The notes below the pieces were generated by a model. That model made no database searches. It was not told the origin of the DNA and worked only from the letters and a program-made list of their open reading frames with translations. From contig NW_019211457.1 in assembly GCF_002443255.2 (NCBI RefSeq), positions 31,549,309 to 31,613,308 on the forward strand: a stretch of 64,000 nt of DNA, read 5' to 3'. The position numbers were made by a program, and so were the translations under genes. This document shows positions 14,843-28,710 of the stretch, piece after piece (position 1 is the stretch's first letter; each line of letters begins with the position of its first letter). Origin of the DNA: Varroa destructor. Its lineage: Eukaryota; Arthropoda; Arachnida; Mesostigmata; Varroidae.

Positions 14843-15255
14843 CTAATTGGCTGTCCTGATAGATATGCTGCTGTGGTTGCTTCGGAGGCGACCCACGTGA
14901 CGAGCCCGACCCGTGTGGATGTTGGCCGCTTAGAGAGTGTTGATGTCTCGGCAATGACGCTATCGACGGTAGTGGTGGAAGCGGTTTCGTCAGGGTACTT
15001 TGTCCAACTCCGCCTACTCGGACGCCCATTGCGCCTATGGCGCCCATACAGGCTCCTGCAACGCCAGGAAGACTTGAGCTGGTCACTCCCGGAACGCCGC
15101 CACCCGACGACGGCGCTGGTGGTGGGTAATGGGCCGCCATTGACGCGCGAAGCTGCAATGGCAGAGTTTCGTTGGCCTCAAGCTCCAGCTGTTCATCCGC
15201 TTTGTTCACCATTGGACGGCGAACGACGATTCGTCCCAGGCCTCCGCCACGACTC
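14843..15255 (-). CDS. Probable internal exon of an unidentified Gly/Pro/Ser/Gln-rich protein
   Basis: 413 bp bounded by a good acceptor (TTGATATTACAG) and a consensus donor (G|GTGAGT). Only one of three minus frames is open throughout: 137 complete codons plus one leading and one trailing base (intron phases 2 and 1). The peptide starts SRGGGLGRIVVRRPMVNKAD, has a short acidic stretch (ADEQLELEANE), then a disordered, low-complexity part with YPPPAPSSGGG, glycine/valine repeats, KPLPPLP (fits the SH3-ligand pattern [RK]xxPxxP), a His/Gly/Ser run and PPKQPQQHIYQDSQL. No enzyme or fold is recognisable; it looks like the flexible part of a signalling, scaffold or channel protein. A 183-codon open frame on the plus strand over the same DNA is taken to be its antisense shadow. 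Partner exons are not identified with confidence. Confidence 0.55.
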
Positions 15256-16240
15256 CTGTAATATCAAGATGAAATTTAAAGGAAACTAAATGCTAGACCT
15301 TAGTGGCGTTTCTGCATAATTATGTTTATATATACACAAATAGAATTTAGAAACGTTACAAATATCAAGGTAACATGAAAATAGCCGGAGAAACTGCCGC
15401 CATATTGTGCTGAAGAAGCAGTTCAAATAGAATTGATGAACAACGCTTTCGAATGGAGCCCGGTAACGTTCATTTGCTACAAGGATATACTACAAGAATC
15501 ATCTATAATAATGTGGTGAAATATTTGCGTATAGTAATCCCTTGACCGTGAGTGCTCCTTTCTCTATGTTAATAGAGGATTTCAGGTTAATAGATGGATA
15601 CAATCATAAATTAAAGTACTCTTGGGTTGAATTGAAATGGAAAATTTGTTTAATGCATTTGAAAAGCCCGCCATGATAAGTATCGGATCGCCGTTATTTT
15701 CCTATAAAAAGTTGTTATTCGAGTAGTAAGCCCAAAATGTAACATTCATTGTAGTACATTGGATTAAAGTAAGATAATAGTTTATATTTAGTTTATTTAA
15801 TATTAATAAAACTAAAATATTACTAAAGTTCGATGGCATATATGTACACTGACTTTTTATTACAAAAGAGAAGAACACACAATCAATGAAATAAGATATT
15901 TTCTTTCGTTACCTACAAGATCACCCACTACCGAGCTATCAAATGACTATGAATAGCCGAAATTCACTCGCACAACTGAGATCGCATCGTAAAGACCGTA
16001 GAGAAAGGCAAAAGACTTAACTTCAATAGAACTTAAAATACTTTTAAATAGATGAAACAAGATAAGTAAGATACTCAAGCGTATATCATCGTATGTGTCC
16101 AATCTACAAAGCAGGTATTTGTGCGCATCGAAGCTACACACGCTTCCGCTCCCTACGGCAATGGTACGAAATTGTTGTATTTGAGTATTCAGTATTTTTT
16201 TCGTTTACAGGAAACCATTAGGTCAGCTATAATTTAGGCA

Positions 16241-16262
16241 ATATATATATATATATATATAT
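16241..16262. repeat. (AT)11 microsatellite
   Basis: Uninterrupted AT run. A short (AC)n run also occurs nearby at 16566-16580. Confidence 0.95.
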
Positions 16263-18646
16263 TGGCGGCCATGAAAATACCCGGATGCGGTTCGATCTAA
16301 TTCGCGATCTCTTCAGAATTATACCCGAGTTAATAATTTCCTTTAAACGAAATGATCGAATGTGAGATCGCTTCAACTTACGCAAATCTTGAACGTATAC
16401 AATGATGTACATTTGCGCCTCTCGCCTCATTTGATATATTTGGATGTATTTTAAACTCGGTAGTATTTGAAGTTAAGCGTTCCATTTTTAAAGATATATA
16501 GGTCTTTGGGAAGCTTTTTCAAATAACCTTTCTCGTTGACACAAAGTAGCTACTTCTTTAGCAGTACACACACACACACAGCCACTAAATCTCTACTCGT
16601 CTCATCTGGCTAAGTCAAAACTGTCTGCATTTTCATGAGATGAACGATTACCACTTAAGCCTGTTTGTCTGCCACATGTATTTAAAAGATGTAGACAACA
16701 AAAAGATCCCAATACCTCTAGCCAAGCTATTTATTGGCATGTACGCAATCACATTCGGAAGTATATCAATTTAGTCAGGCGAGAGAAAACAGCGACAGTA
16801 TATTCCCGAGACTAATATATTTGTACTTGCCAATAGGGCAATTCGAACAAACACAAATAAGAACATTAGTTGAATAGAATAGCGCACTCCAAGCACCGAC
16901 ATCGCTACAACCAGGCTCGCTGCCTGGGGAATTAGACGGGTTTCGAGGCGGGGCCTTCTTCTCCTATACCCCTATTAACATATATCAGGGCGACACCCCG
17001 TGGCCCAGCTGCTTCGAAAGCTTCAGCATCTACACCACTAGGACCGTTGTCGCTCATCGCTCATACTACGACATCAGAGCTACTGCCGTCAACGGCCCCC
17101 ACAATAGTCCCTGGCGATGGCGTTGATGCTTATTCCCAATTGTTCTCTTCTCCGTTCACTTACGAGGCCTGCCCCGCTACCCCTACTCAATGGCTAGTTT
17201 ATTTGCCTCGAAGTCGGTAATGATAACACTCACCAACATGACACCTTGTCCCACTCTACTTCATTTCGCGTCCTGTGTCGTCCTGCCAATGCCTTACCTC
17301 GGCTCATGTTGCCATGATGAGCCCCTTGTGTCGTCGATAGAAAATGACAGAATGGATACTGTGTTTGGAAGATAAGTGAAACGAGGCTGCGCTCACAGCC
17401 GCAGCAGCAGTACAACGCCGGCAGCCGAATAACCTCGCAGAGCTCGACTCGATCGGCCAGCTCAGCCAGGGATCCCCTGCTACGTGATCCCTGGGGCTTT
17501 GTCAGAGGCGTTCAGATGGCAGAGTGCAGTGCCGACTGCGTTGACTGACGATCAAGTCTGGGTTGAGTTTATGCCGAAGACGAATCTTTGGGAGTTGCGC
17601 CTGTCTGCCTAACTGCAAACGAATTCTATCGACACCATCTGTCGTCTAGGTAATACGAATAGATGCCGTTTGCAGCTTATTGCTTCGATGCGGTGTCTAA
17701 ATACGACCACCGAACACACTGGTGCTGCAGATTTGGCTGGCGAAGAGGCCAACGATCCCGGCAATACCTTCCTCATCCTTCAGCCCGCCTTAAGAGTCGG
17801 CCGGTCTGTGTAAGTGCAACAAGGAGGTCAATGGAATCGCAAATCGGCCCACCACTAATACGTAACGTACGTCGGCACCGGCGAACAGGTCGCTACAGCC
17901 GAATTTATTTATCCACTTGCATATATCGGTAAAGTTATAATGGTAAATGCGCTGCTATTATCCGTTTTGCTGGTTGACTGCCCTACAACAGGTTCACCCT
18001 TGTAATCGAATGCGGTTGGATCATAATAAGTTCCACAAAATTTCCGCTAGCGTCCGTTTTTGCATTTCGGCCATATAAAGAGGACCTATATTATCGAACA
18101 GCGATCTGGTTTGATCTGGAGGCACAATTTTGACATCAACAGGCACAGTCAAGGCGACAACCGGCTATTGCACCAGCGATGCCCCCTCATACAATGCTGT
18201 AAGCTAACGACTGGAATTTCTCACTTGTTCGTCCACGTGTTGTCAAGATCTTCCTTGTCGTTTTCGATATTCGAGCGCACCCTTCAAATGAGATCTGCAT
18301 CTTTCAGTTTGGCTTACGCTACTAACAGAAGACTGTGCATGCATTCCGTCTGTCAAGCAGCCGACGAGCCCAGCTGAAGGCAAGCAGAAACCATGGCAAT
18401 TTGAGATAGAGCGGTAACGGGCGTGGGGTAAACTGTAATGTATAAATTGGAAGTAACTTCTGCTCCGCTTGCCTCGATTCGGCGATTGGACAATAAGGGT
18501 GCAGTACTCGGCGTCGACGGAGGTAGGAAGAAAAACGGAAATAGGGCTATGCCCATAGGCATGTTCAAACCAAACACTACCGCTGCATTTATGGACCGCT
18601 TTTAGAAACCTTCCTCTAACTTGCGCACCAGCTGGCGGTTTGCGAA

Positions 18647-18718
18647 TGTGTGTGTATGTATCTGTATCTGTGTGTGTGTCTGTGTGTGTGTGTGTGTGTG
18701 GGTGTGTCTTTGTGTGTA

Positions 18719-18764
<46 letters not shown>
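18647..18764. repeat. Compound (TG)n microsatellite, 118 bp
   Basis: Interrupted TG repeat ending in a pure (TG)21 run at 18723-18764. On the minus strand it gives His-Thr repeat open frames that are not real proteins. Confidence 0.97.
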
Positions 18765-18767
<3 letters not shown>

Positions 18768-21145
18768 ATGTACAGTAAAATAGAGAGATAACACAAGGAA
18801 CGTTCAGCCTGTCAGAAACCAATGTTACAAACGTACGTTACAAGCGACCCGACAGAGATAAAGAGAGCCAGGTGTTAAACTTGTTTGTGAACAGTCATTG
18901 CTGTTGAGCAGTCACCCACTTAGAGCTGTATCATCTGCCATTCCGCATCTGCCAGGACTTCTCTCTGTACACGCGCTTGGCTCTGCTTGCTAGGGCAACT
19001 TCGATTCGAGCCGTGTTCGAGGTCCTTTCCGTCCCTTGGTTCGACAATCTAATCCCTCTTTATCCGCCTTCCTCACCTTCAAATACTTAAGTCCCTGTAC
19101 TTTCTAATACCAGCAGTCTTTGCGTCATTTTACAGGCTTGTTCTCCTTCTGGTCTGCGTTTCCACCTACCACCTGCCTTCATAAAGCCTCTTTGTATTGG
19201 CTGCCCTTCTTGACTAGTGCTGTTCAGAGTACCGTTCACGGGGGCCAGCACAGCTTCCACCCTGCTCTCCTTTTCCAGAATTTCCACACACCTATCTTGT
19301 ATTTGCTGTTTCCCTTCTTTTGTCTCTCAGTCACGACTCACGCCACCCCCGTCCAATTCCTTTCGACTATCCATTTCGTCCCATGTGCAGCATCGCTTCC
19401 TTGCTGCACCCTTTTTCTTTTTCTAGCTCTTAGTCCTTGCAACACGCTCGTTTTTGTCTCCAGGCAGCGTTTCGATTGGTTGCCCTTTAGTCCGTTACGC
19501 GTAGTGCCCCCACTCGAAAAGGACCAAAGTCTCCGTCCGTCAGCTGAGCATCGTAGGTTTAGGCAATCCTACTGCCGAGCAAAGTAGAACAACCAAATGC
19601 TGTTGACGTTGGCAATGCTGGTTCATTTGCTGCTGTGCTCCTGTTTCTACCATTCACGAACCACGCGTTCGAGCATCGCGTGCAGCGTCAGGTGTGTGGG
19701 AAGAACAGCTGGTAAAGAGCAGGGCGTTGTGTTACTTTCGTTTGCGCTGTTGTGGATGTGTGCGTAAGTATGTATGTATGCCATCGATCGATAATGAAGA
19801 AGCATTAGGAAGCTAACGGTTCCGATCGTTGGAGCTGCATTCCTTCTTTCTCCTATTTTGGTCTTTTGGAGGGTTCAATGCAAAGGTCCCCTTCAGCTTA
19901 GACAAATTAACGAGTCAGCTAACTTCTTGTTTACTCAACTTCGTGGGTACCACGTAGATTTTTAAAGGGTCAAGTTGGACATGTAGTGAGCCCTAACAGC
20001 ACCTATTCCAGCGGCGCTCCGTCAAAATGTCATGGTTAAAGATTGATTGACAGAACTACTTAGCCCTGGGTAGTGGATGACCAGCGGTGAAGTTCGCTGT
20101 TTAGCGAATCCATTATTTGTAATGAGCAAAGTTACGTTTATCGGTTATATAGCTTTGACTCGTATGTGTCCCGAGGGACCTTTATGTAGAGCCCAAATTT
20201 GCAGATGGGTTTCCTTCTTCTATCAACACCCGCAAAAGTATCGTTTAGAGTCCCACGTTTGCTGGAAATATGTGAGACAAACACACGACATTTCGGTCTA
20301 TCTCGGCGGTATGTCGTCGAAGAGGCTCAGATAAATGGGCTCTGATTAGAAAGCCAGGGTAGTAGAAGGTAACAAAAAGCCGGCTTGTTTTCTTTCTGTG
20401 AGCTTCCATCGCTAGCGCTCTCCGTATTACCGCTCTCGCAACTTGTAGTTGTTGGGGCTTCCGACAACGCTTTTACCGACTGCTGCAGAAATACTGGCCT
20501 CGACAGCCGAAGTCGGGTTGATGCATGTAGGAGCCGTAGGGGCTGGTTAAAATCGACACTCCAGGCTCCCACAGGCAACCGGTCATGCAGCAGCGACAAG
20601 AGGAACAGGCACTCGTATTATCGATGATTGTAAGCATGGCTTCGCTGTTTAGGCGAACGCGGGCAAAGCGCGCCAGGGTCTCGATGATTGTCTGTCGTGT
20701 GCATCGCGTTCTCTTGAAAGCAAAAGCAGCATTTTGATCTGATCGAATGCCCTCTGTGAGGCATTGATCTAGCCCCGCCATCAACAATTTTCTAATGTGG
20801 TCACGAGATGCGTGTGAGACGACCTTAAAGTCGGGTTCCCGTCAATTTTTCTCGGCCTAGCCGATGGATCTCGCAGCAATTTCGAGATGGGAGCAATACG
20901 AGGAACTTTTGCGTGCTTCGAGACCGAAGGGCTGGCTTTGCCCAGTCGAAAAAACTCAATACTGATGCCGTTATTACCGGCAAAAGAAACAATGTACTAC
21001 ATTAAGATGCTTGATTTCCGTACAGGATACATCGGGTTGTAACCAATTGGCTAAATGCGATGCTTGCAGAGCAACTAAAGGGTCCATCAGTTATTCTATA
21101 TGCATCTATGTTGGGACCTAGATATATGTTTACAGCTTAATAATT

Positions 21146-21151
<6 letters not shown>

Positions 21152-21178
<27 letters not shown>
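21152..21178. repeat. (AT)n microsatellite
   Basis: 27-bp pure AT run in AT-rich surroundings; a further short TATATA follows after an interruption. Confidence 0.95.
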
Positions 21179-21184
<6 letters not shown>

Positions 21185-22037
21185 TAAAATATTGTCGGAA
21201 ATTCGCTGCAGAAATACCTTTATTCAGGCGTAAAATAAAGTGCCTTAAAAGTAAGAAGTTCTACAGAAATTTGTTATATTTTAGAAGCTATAATGTAGGC
21301 GCAAGTGCTGCTCAGGTATATATAAGTAAGAAAAAATTGTCGCTTTCCATCTAGAAACTTCTATGTAAAAAGTTCCTTTAATCCAAAAAAGAAGTTGATT
21401 ATTGCAGAAATTAAGCAGAACAGAGAAGATATTCTAGAAGTTTGATGTTCAGGTGTCACATAAATTGACGTAACGTAATTTGTTCGATCGTATACCCATA
21501 AAAATTTAATTAAAAAAAAAAACTTTGTAGGGAAGCAGCGAAATCGAACTATCACTAATGTGGTTTATCACGGAAAACAATGAAATAAAAAATCAAGTAC
21601 GCTAGTAGTATGCAAGAGGATGTGCTTCTGCGTAAACGCTAGCAAAACCTGAACTGACGCCACAGAAACTGAAAGAAATCGTGCGTTATGGGTTGCTGGC
21701 AAAAAATTATTAATTTGGATCTCTACTGTCAATAAATAAATTATGATAAAAGCATTAAAAAAAACCGACCGGAAATTGGTATACAGAACTGACGCTCTCG
21801 CCCACAATCACAATCCCAAGCCACACTCATTTTTAACTATCCGGCGAAAACTGAGATAACTTCGATGTAAAATTTTAATGAATCCATCATATAGTCCGGG
21901 CCTTACATTATCAGATCATCAGTGATGAGATTATGACCAGAATGGGAGAAAGTCAGTGGCCGAAATAAGGCATAGTTAGTTTATTAATATTGTTAAATTG
22001 TTGTTAAAATATAATATAAAAAATATACTTTTTCTCC

Positions 22038-22062
22038 CTCTCTCTCTCTATATATATATATA
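22038..22062. repeat. Compound (CT)n(TA)n microsatellite
   Basis: A CT run passes directly into a TA run, with no spacer. Confidence 0.93.
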
Positions 22063-23227
22063 AAGGTAAGATTCGATATTTTTGGTAAAGCAAATTCTGT
22101 CTCATCTTAAGGCTCTAACGGCTGCCGTTCTTATCAAAAAAGTATGGCGCATTTTCAACATCTTTACCACTACATTCTATGAATTGGTGTCCTAAAATGA
22201 TCCGCCGCTGCTAAATCACACGTAAAATCGACGTACTGCTGGCGTTGTTAATACTAAATATTATGAACTATGTTATTTTTTATTGCAAGATGTCTACCGA
22301 ATTTAACTCCTTTTTTCCTACGATTTGCATCTGTGATCAATCCCTCCACATCCGCCTGAATTTACGTTTTCAAATACATTTCAGGTATAGGCTGAGCAAA
22401 TAACCAATTCCTTGGAAGGTTACTACCTGCTTAGATTTAGGTCGTTGCTTCGGTTCTTGGTAGTAAATGATATCAACTCTCCATACGACGTCTATACGTC
22501 CCCGTCTCCCGCTGCGGCCGGCAGCAAATGCTTTCGCTATTGACTCGAAACGAGTGTGGGCGAATCAGTACGCAGAAAGCAATTCGACTCGTTTGTTCTC
22601 CTTGGATGGTTGAGCGGCAGGGCGAGCCCCCAGTGGCAGATCAGTTCCGATTCCATTGTCGAACGGGGACTCGCCTGAAGTGCGAGGCTCCTTCTCGGTT
22701 TGTCCGTCGACCGGCGGCTACCTCCGTCCCTTAACGTGCCGGTTAGCTGGTTGACCAATGTACAGCAGCTCGATCGGGGCAGCCTAAACGAACCCGAAGA
22801 AATAGTACCATCTCTGTTTTTTATCAAGCAACTGTATGAACCATGCTCGTCTATTTGGCGGGACCTACTTGCTTCATGCTTAACCAGTATCTCGTAGAAT
22901 CGGAAGAAGAGGACGGATAGAGAAAATCGTCCACTGAAAGCCAAACCGATCTGAGCTGAGAAGATGGTCGATGGTCACTAACCAACGTTCCGTAAACAAC
23001 GAAACGTATCGAGACTTACAGGATACAGACATGTGGACGTAGTTCCTTAGGTACACAGAGCCTGGATTCAGACTCCAATAAATAACTCCCGCCCGACGTT
23101 CTCGTTCCTATTTTCCGTTGTGAGCGACCAAGCAGCCAGACATTTTCAATCACTAGTGCTCATATTAGTCCCCCTTTTCCTCTAAGTAACGCACAATGGA
23201 CCGCAAGGATATAAGACCTTACACATG

Positions 23228-23248
23228 TATATATATATATATATATAT
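23228..23248. repeat. (TA)n microsatellite
   Basis: 21-bp pure TA run. Confidence 0.95.
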
Positions 23249-26200
23249 GTATCCGCCTGAGTATAACGGCTGTAGCTACGGCCTTTACATTTAGCATATC
23301 CCATTTGCAGTAGCTACCAGCATCATGAGCGCCACCAACAAGGGGCACGGGGTGTCACACTTACTCGGTAGGGATTCCGTCACTGTTGCATTCACCTGAT
23401 ACCGGCACCGTCGTAAAAGTAGCGACAACGAAGACAACTGCGCCAACTACATGCATGCAATTTAACTGCATACACAGACAGTCACGCTGTCACTTCCATT
23501 GGGACTTTCACACTCTACCCACATCATCCAGGGGGGGCAGGGGTCACCAGGATGAATCGGGAATATGAGGAATGAAATGTCATGTAGTAATACTTTTTTC
23601 GACTGGGCTTGTAGCCTAAGCAAGCCCCGCATACCGTCACAACCAACGCTCTCCCTGACTCTCTCCTTGTTGCCAGCTTCACTCAAAAACGTCGGGCCCA
23701 TTATAAGTTCCACAATAATCGGTCTTTGTCGTTGTAGTTGAACAAACGCGGCGCGTTAAGACCACCGGAGGCAGCGATGATGAGGATCAGCAAGTAAAAA
23801 GGACATAAGCATTAGAACATTCGCATGCAGTTCAGCCTACGCAGTTGTGGCCCTGGAAAGCGCCGTGTGAATTCTCGCTATCGGACAAAACCATCGTTCA
23901 TGCGCAAGAGAAAAGGTCATCTGCTGCGTCGCCGCTGCCGGCACATCCACATTGTTTTCTCGCGCCGCTACTGGGCTTGCTGGCTACCTTGCGGACGGCT
24001 GTTCTTGTCCGAAGCATAGACAGAAACCAGCGTCTTGCAGTCACGTTGCCCGAATCGACCGCCGAGCTTTGTCCTGGCCTCTCAAACCGGTGCTTTTTCA
24101 TCTGCTTACAACTAAGATTACGCCTTCTCCTCCTGTACCGCAATAGGAAACGAGATCTTGACTAGAGAGGGAAAACGTGTTACCGAGAACCGGCCGCTAA
24201 GTGGTGCTGGTGATGTTCGCTGCCTCGAATGAGTGAAAGCTTAGGATGCGCGCTTTCTGTAGGTGTCTAACCGATGTCTTCAGCGGTATTATCCGTTGGG
24301 CCGAATGCGTTTCTGATTCATAAAACATTCATGTGAAGAAAAGACAGTCGAAGCTGTTCTTCCGTTAACCTTGTCATAACTCAAACTGATCGATCAAACT
24401 CGTGGTGAGACGCGTGCGTATTCAATATTCAACAGCGGTTATAATAATAAACAATATTCAACACCACCGAAAAGCTGGCGTTGACTATTCGTCTGCTTTT
24501 TAGTGGCCTCGTGTTTTCTTTTGTAAGTTACAATATATGATTCTATCCTGTGGTTGGCTTCGCCGTCCTGTGCAACCAGCATGACATGGACAGGGAACTG
24601 TAACCCCTGGCACAGTTGGCCAGATTGAATACCCATCCAAAAATCGAACATCAGCTGTACTTTCTTATCCTCTGAACTCGTCCTATGATCTCTACCCAGC
24701 AAGTTATAACTATTGATTCGCTTGCTACACGCTGATCTTATGCCGCGACCGTGTCTAACTGCTGATAATAATCAATTATCGATTGTCGGCTTTTCTGTTG
24801 CTGCTGCTCCTGCTATTGGAGTTCATGCTGTTATCGTTCGCAAAGTACGTGGAAAAAGCTGCAAGCTGCCGTGGTTTAGCAGCGACGGATGAAGCGTTCG
24901 GTAAAAAGGCGCAAGAAAAATGGAGTATTTTGGCTGAGAAGCTTTGAGCACGTAAGTATTTAATCATAATAACTGCCATTATCATCAGCAATCTGTTGAT
25001 GACAAGGGTTCGAGCTACACTAGTAGTAATAATGATAATACTTTCAATAAAGGACACCACAACTCTGACGATGGCAAGGTTCAGAATCATGGCTCTCTGG
25101 GGAGATACACCGCAGTGCCATCTTTCAGGAGGTAGTAACTACAGTCTGCTAATTCAAACATCCATACGTGCATAAAATCGTATCCAAGTCAGTCAAAAAG
25201 AAATTCAGCTGTTTTCTGTAGCTGTGCTAAAATGCGTAGTACACGTCTGATTCTTACCAATGCTAAACCGTTAAGGTTTGAAGAACGTGCTAAAGTAAAA
25301 TAGAATTTGCTTCATAACATAGTCGATGGTAAAATACGTTTCGGATCCTCTAGTACAAGTAGCCGATACCAGAAATGGGTATGTGATAACTGAGGTGCGG
25401 CATCATTTTTGTCAAATCGAACAAAGTACACCTTGGACAAAAAGGTCACGTTAAGTTGAAGGCTGATGACGAAAAAGAAAGCAGTAGTCAAGGGGTACGA
25501 TGAGAGTAGGTCAGATTGGCTCGACTTCCAGCTCAATATATACACATAGGACTTAACGATCGGCTTTGTCGGCTATCGGTCTGTCTCTAAGGTACTTTGT
25601 ACATGTCTTGATTTAGCTGTTGACCCAAAGCCCTGTGGACGTTCCAACAGCGGATGGTATACAGCGTACAACCGCCGTTCTCTCATCTTGTGTGGCTGAT
25701 CGTTGCCACAGAAAAACCTAACTTTTTTTTTCGCTTGTCTGAGACAAATTTCTTGCCCGGCTAGGAAGGCAAGAGTTGACGGAGGTACAGCTTTGCGGAT
25801 TCAAGGACAAACCCGCGAAGGGAAAGCGTAGAGTTTGAAAGACAATGACAGAGGAACAGTAAAAGCTCACGCCAGCATTACTAGCATTAAGACACCTAAT
25901 AAAGCCTGGCCCCCCTCATGAAAGGCCAATTCAAATCGTACATTGCATGTTATTAGAAAGCCAAACGCTGCAAATGATGCGGCAATTTTATTTCGACTCG
26001 CGTTGAATTTGTTTTGAATTATCGACTTGTCGGTACTCGGTAAATTGAGCCAAAAAAAATCGGTTTAGTTCTGCTTATTTTCCGCAAAAATATCCACTAA
26101 ATAACTGTATGTGCGCCTCATTATAAGTGGCATTTTTTCAAGTTATAGGACGGTCGAGTTTCTTTGAGCGCCACACCCGGTACCTCGTATTAGAATGAGC

Positions 26201-28692
26201 TATCACTTTTTTTATTAATCGCAATTACTTTGCCAAATTGTGTTTCATCGCTGACGGCAGGATAGTTTGTCAAACCGCTGTAGTATCTTAAAAACTTAGT
26301 CGACCCGGGCATCCCAAGGTCATAAAAATTCTTTGCTTATATTACTTACATCTTCCTATTAAAAGCATGCATAACACAGTAATGCTAGTGCTTAGAAATA
26401 GCATGTCTGGTTTTTTCAAGACGGAAAATGTTATCGATTATTAAAACGACAACTCTAAGATTATAAGTTGTTTGTAGTTTATTTATATCAAGCAACATAA
26501 ACTTATGATATAAATATATGTATTGTTAAAAAAGCAATAGGCTTCGTCACTTTTCCTGCTTTGTATTTCGTTTGTAATGCGAAAAATATTATTTTCTGTT
26601 AGAAAGCTCATTCTTTACTCTGCAAACAGAAGTGCGTTCGGGTCATAAAATTATATCTTGAATTCGAACTTTCAATGTCAGTTGAACATGATAAAGTGAA
26701 TTTCCTTCATTAATTTTTCCCCGATGTTAAGGAACTGCGGTAGGACTTTGAAAACTTCATGATAATGACCTTATAGCTAGGAAATCTAAGTTCATTCAAT
26801 AAGTATCGTGGTCACAAACAATTATCTTACTTAAAACTATGACATTTTTTTTTTGTCAAATTGTTGAGGTGCGTCCTTTAGATGAAAAATGCTCTCTATG
26901 GATTTAGCAGGCCACTTTTGAATGAGTCCTTTTATCTACAGGGTCCTCGTTTTACACACCGCACCTTGTTTCCTTATATTACGATTTGTTGAAAATGCTA
27001 TTTTTTTCCACTTTCGGAGCCACAACGTATCGTGTAATATAAATCAAAGTTTGCACATTGTAATCTTCGTCTCGGGTTGGTTATGACCTGAAGGAGCTAT
27101 ATGGTTATTATCATTATTGAATGGATACTAGAAGTTTTTGTTTCGACAACACCCTTCTCTCGAATTACCTAACCAATAATTTACAAAACCCCCAAGGTCA
27201 CTTGTGTTCTCGTTTGTTTTTAACAATGTATCATGCAGTTCTGTGCATCGATTATTGTCCTTTTTTTTGGCGAGTTACGCTTGCGCCTACGAGACAAGAT
27301 GCACTTGAACGCAGACAGACGCTTATACTGGATTTCTTTTTGGCTAGGACAGAGCTTGCATTGTTCGACAGCCATTGCAGGCTTCCTTCCGCCTTCATTC
27401 TTCCGGGGATGCTCAACGCATGATGGTGGTGATGGTGAGAGATCGTAATGATTTTTCTAGCTGTTCCATAGAAAAACATCTGGCTCGTCTAGGGTATGCG
27501 GACGCAATATTCGTATATGAGGAGCGAAACTGGTTCGCAAAACTTGTCCTCGACACATGACTGAAGTTGAGCCCAAACGAACTTTGCGGCAGCTGTCAAG
27601 GAGATCACAACTATTTACAGAGGAAAGCTGACAAGCGTATGACCTCACAAAGTCGCTGGCAACGCTCTAATGGCACTCAACCTTACGCCCTGGGCAGCAG
27701 CCCTGGTATAGCTCTGACACTTCAATGAAAACTTGCCATCCTGGTCTTTTTGCCTGCTCGGATGAGCGAGAACAAAGCATTCTGATAAGGTAGAGCATTC
27801 CAATAAAAGAACTACAGAGGCACATAGAAAAACTGCTACTCTAAACTGAGCGCTTCTGTCCATGTATTGCAGTCAGCAACGTCGGTGACCAGAATGCCGA
27901 CAATCAACGGCTAACAGCATGTAGGTATTTTCCATATAAATGGTCACTAATGGCTTACTCAATGTGGTTAAATAATTATGAAGCTACCTATTTCTTAATA
28001 AGTAGAAAGAAAAAAACGAAATAGCTACCACCGTGTTTGTGCAACCATCAACCTTTAACAAATCTGTCGCCCTTGATCAATAGTTATAGACCAGCCGATT
28101 TTCATTCTAGTTTCTGCCATCTAATAAATACGAGAGGCTGGATGCGACTGATTGGATGAATTTGTCCTGCGCTGATTGGCATAGTTTAGCCTAGTTTTGA
28201 CCTGCCTTTGTTGTCGTATCATCCGCTTGCGCTGCTGTCCGTCATCTCGTTCAGGCAATTGCAGTTGTGTCCTTATCGGGCTATCCTGTCCACCTCAACA
28301 GCTCACGTAAGGCGCATGCGGATCAGTGTTTACTGATGAGAAAGGCCACTCGATTCCTGAGGGAAATCTATTCAGTATATCGAACGTTACCGAAAGTTAC
28401 AGCCCGAAGGAAGGTGGCGTGCATTGGAAGTTGAGCTGCGGCTAGCTGCTGAACGATCAAAACGCGAGAGAGAGCCTTAGGAAACCATGCAAGAGTATAT
28501 GTACTGCTACTGTTCTATCATAGACTTCTTGCATGACAGGCGCATTGGCTCACTTGATATTACTGTTTCAATCTGTCTCCCGCAGCATCCATTCAGAAAG
28601 AGAAAGCAAGACGAACTTGTCGTTGTCCCGCTGGCGTCGCAGCCTGGCAAGCCGACTCCAAATGATAAAGGTATCTACAGACGACACGGCTG

Positions 28693-28710
28693 ATATATAT
28701 ATATATATAT
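28693..28710. repeat. (AT)9 microsatellite
   Basis: 18-bp pure AT run. Confidence 0.93.

Noticed and set aside
14738..15289. 183-codon open frame on the plus strand
   Set aside because: It is antisense to the better-supported minus exon, which has both splice borders; its peptide shows no domain.
17466..17494. Hairpin CCAGGGATC/GATCCCTGG as a tRNA-like arm
   Set aside because: No anticodon arm, T-loop consensus or acceptor stem around it; a lone 9-bp stem.
18243..18822. Open frames with long His-Thr repeats on the minus strand
   Set aside because: They are translations of the TG microsatellite.
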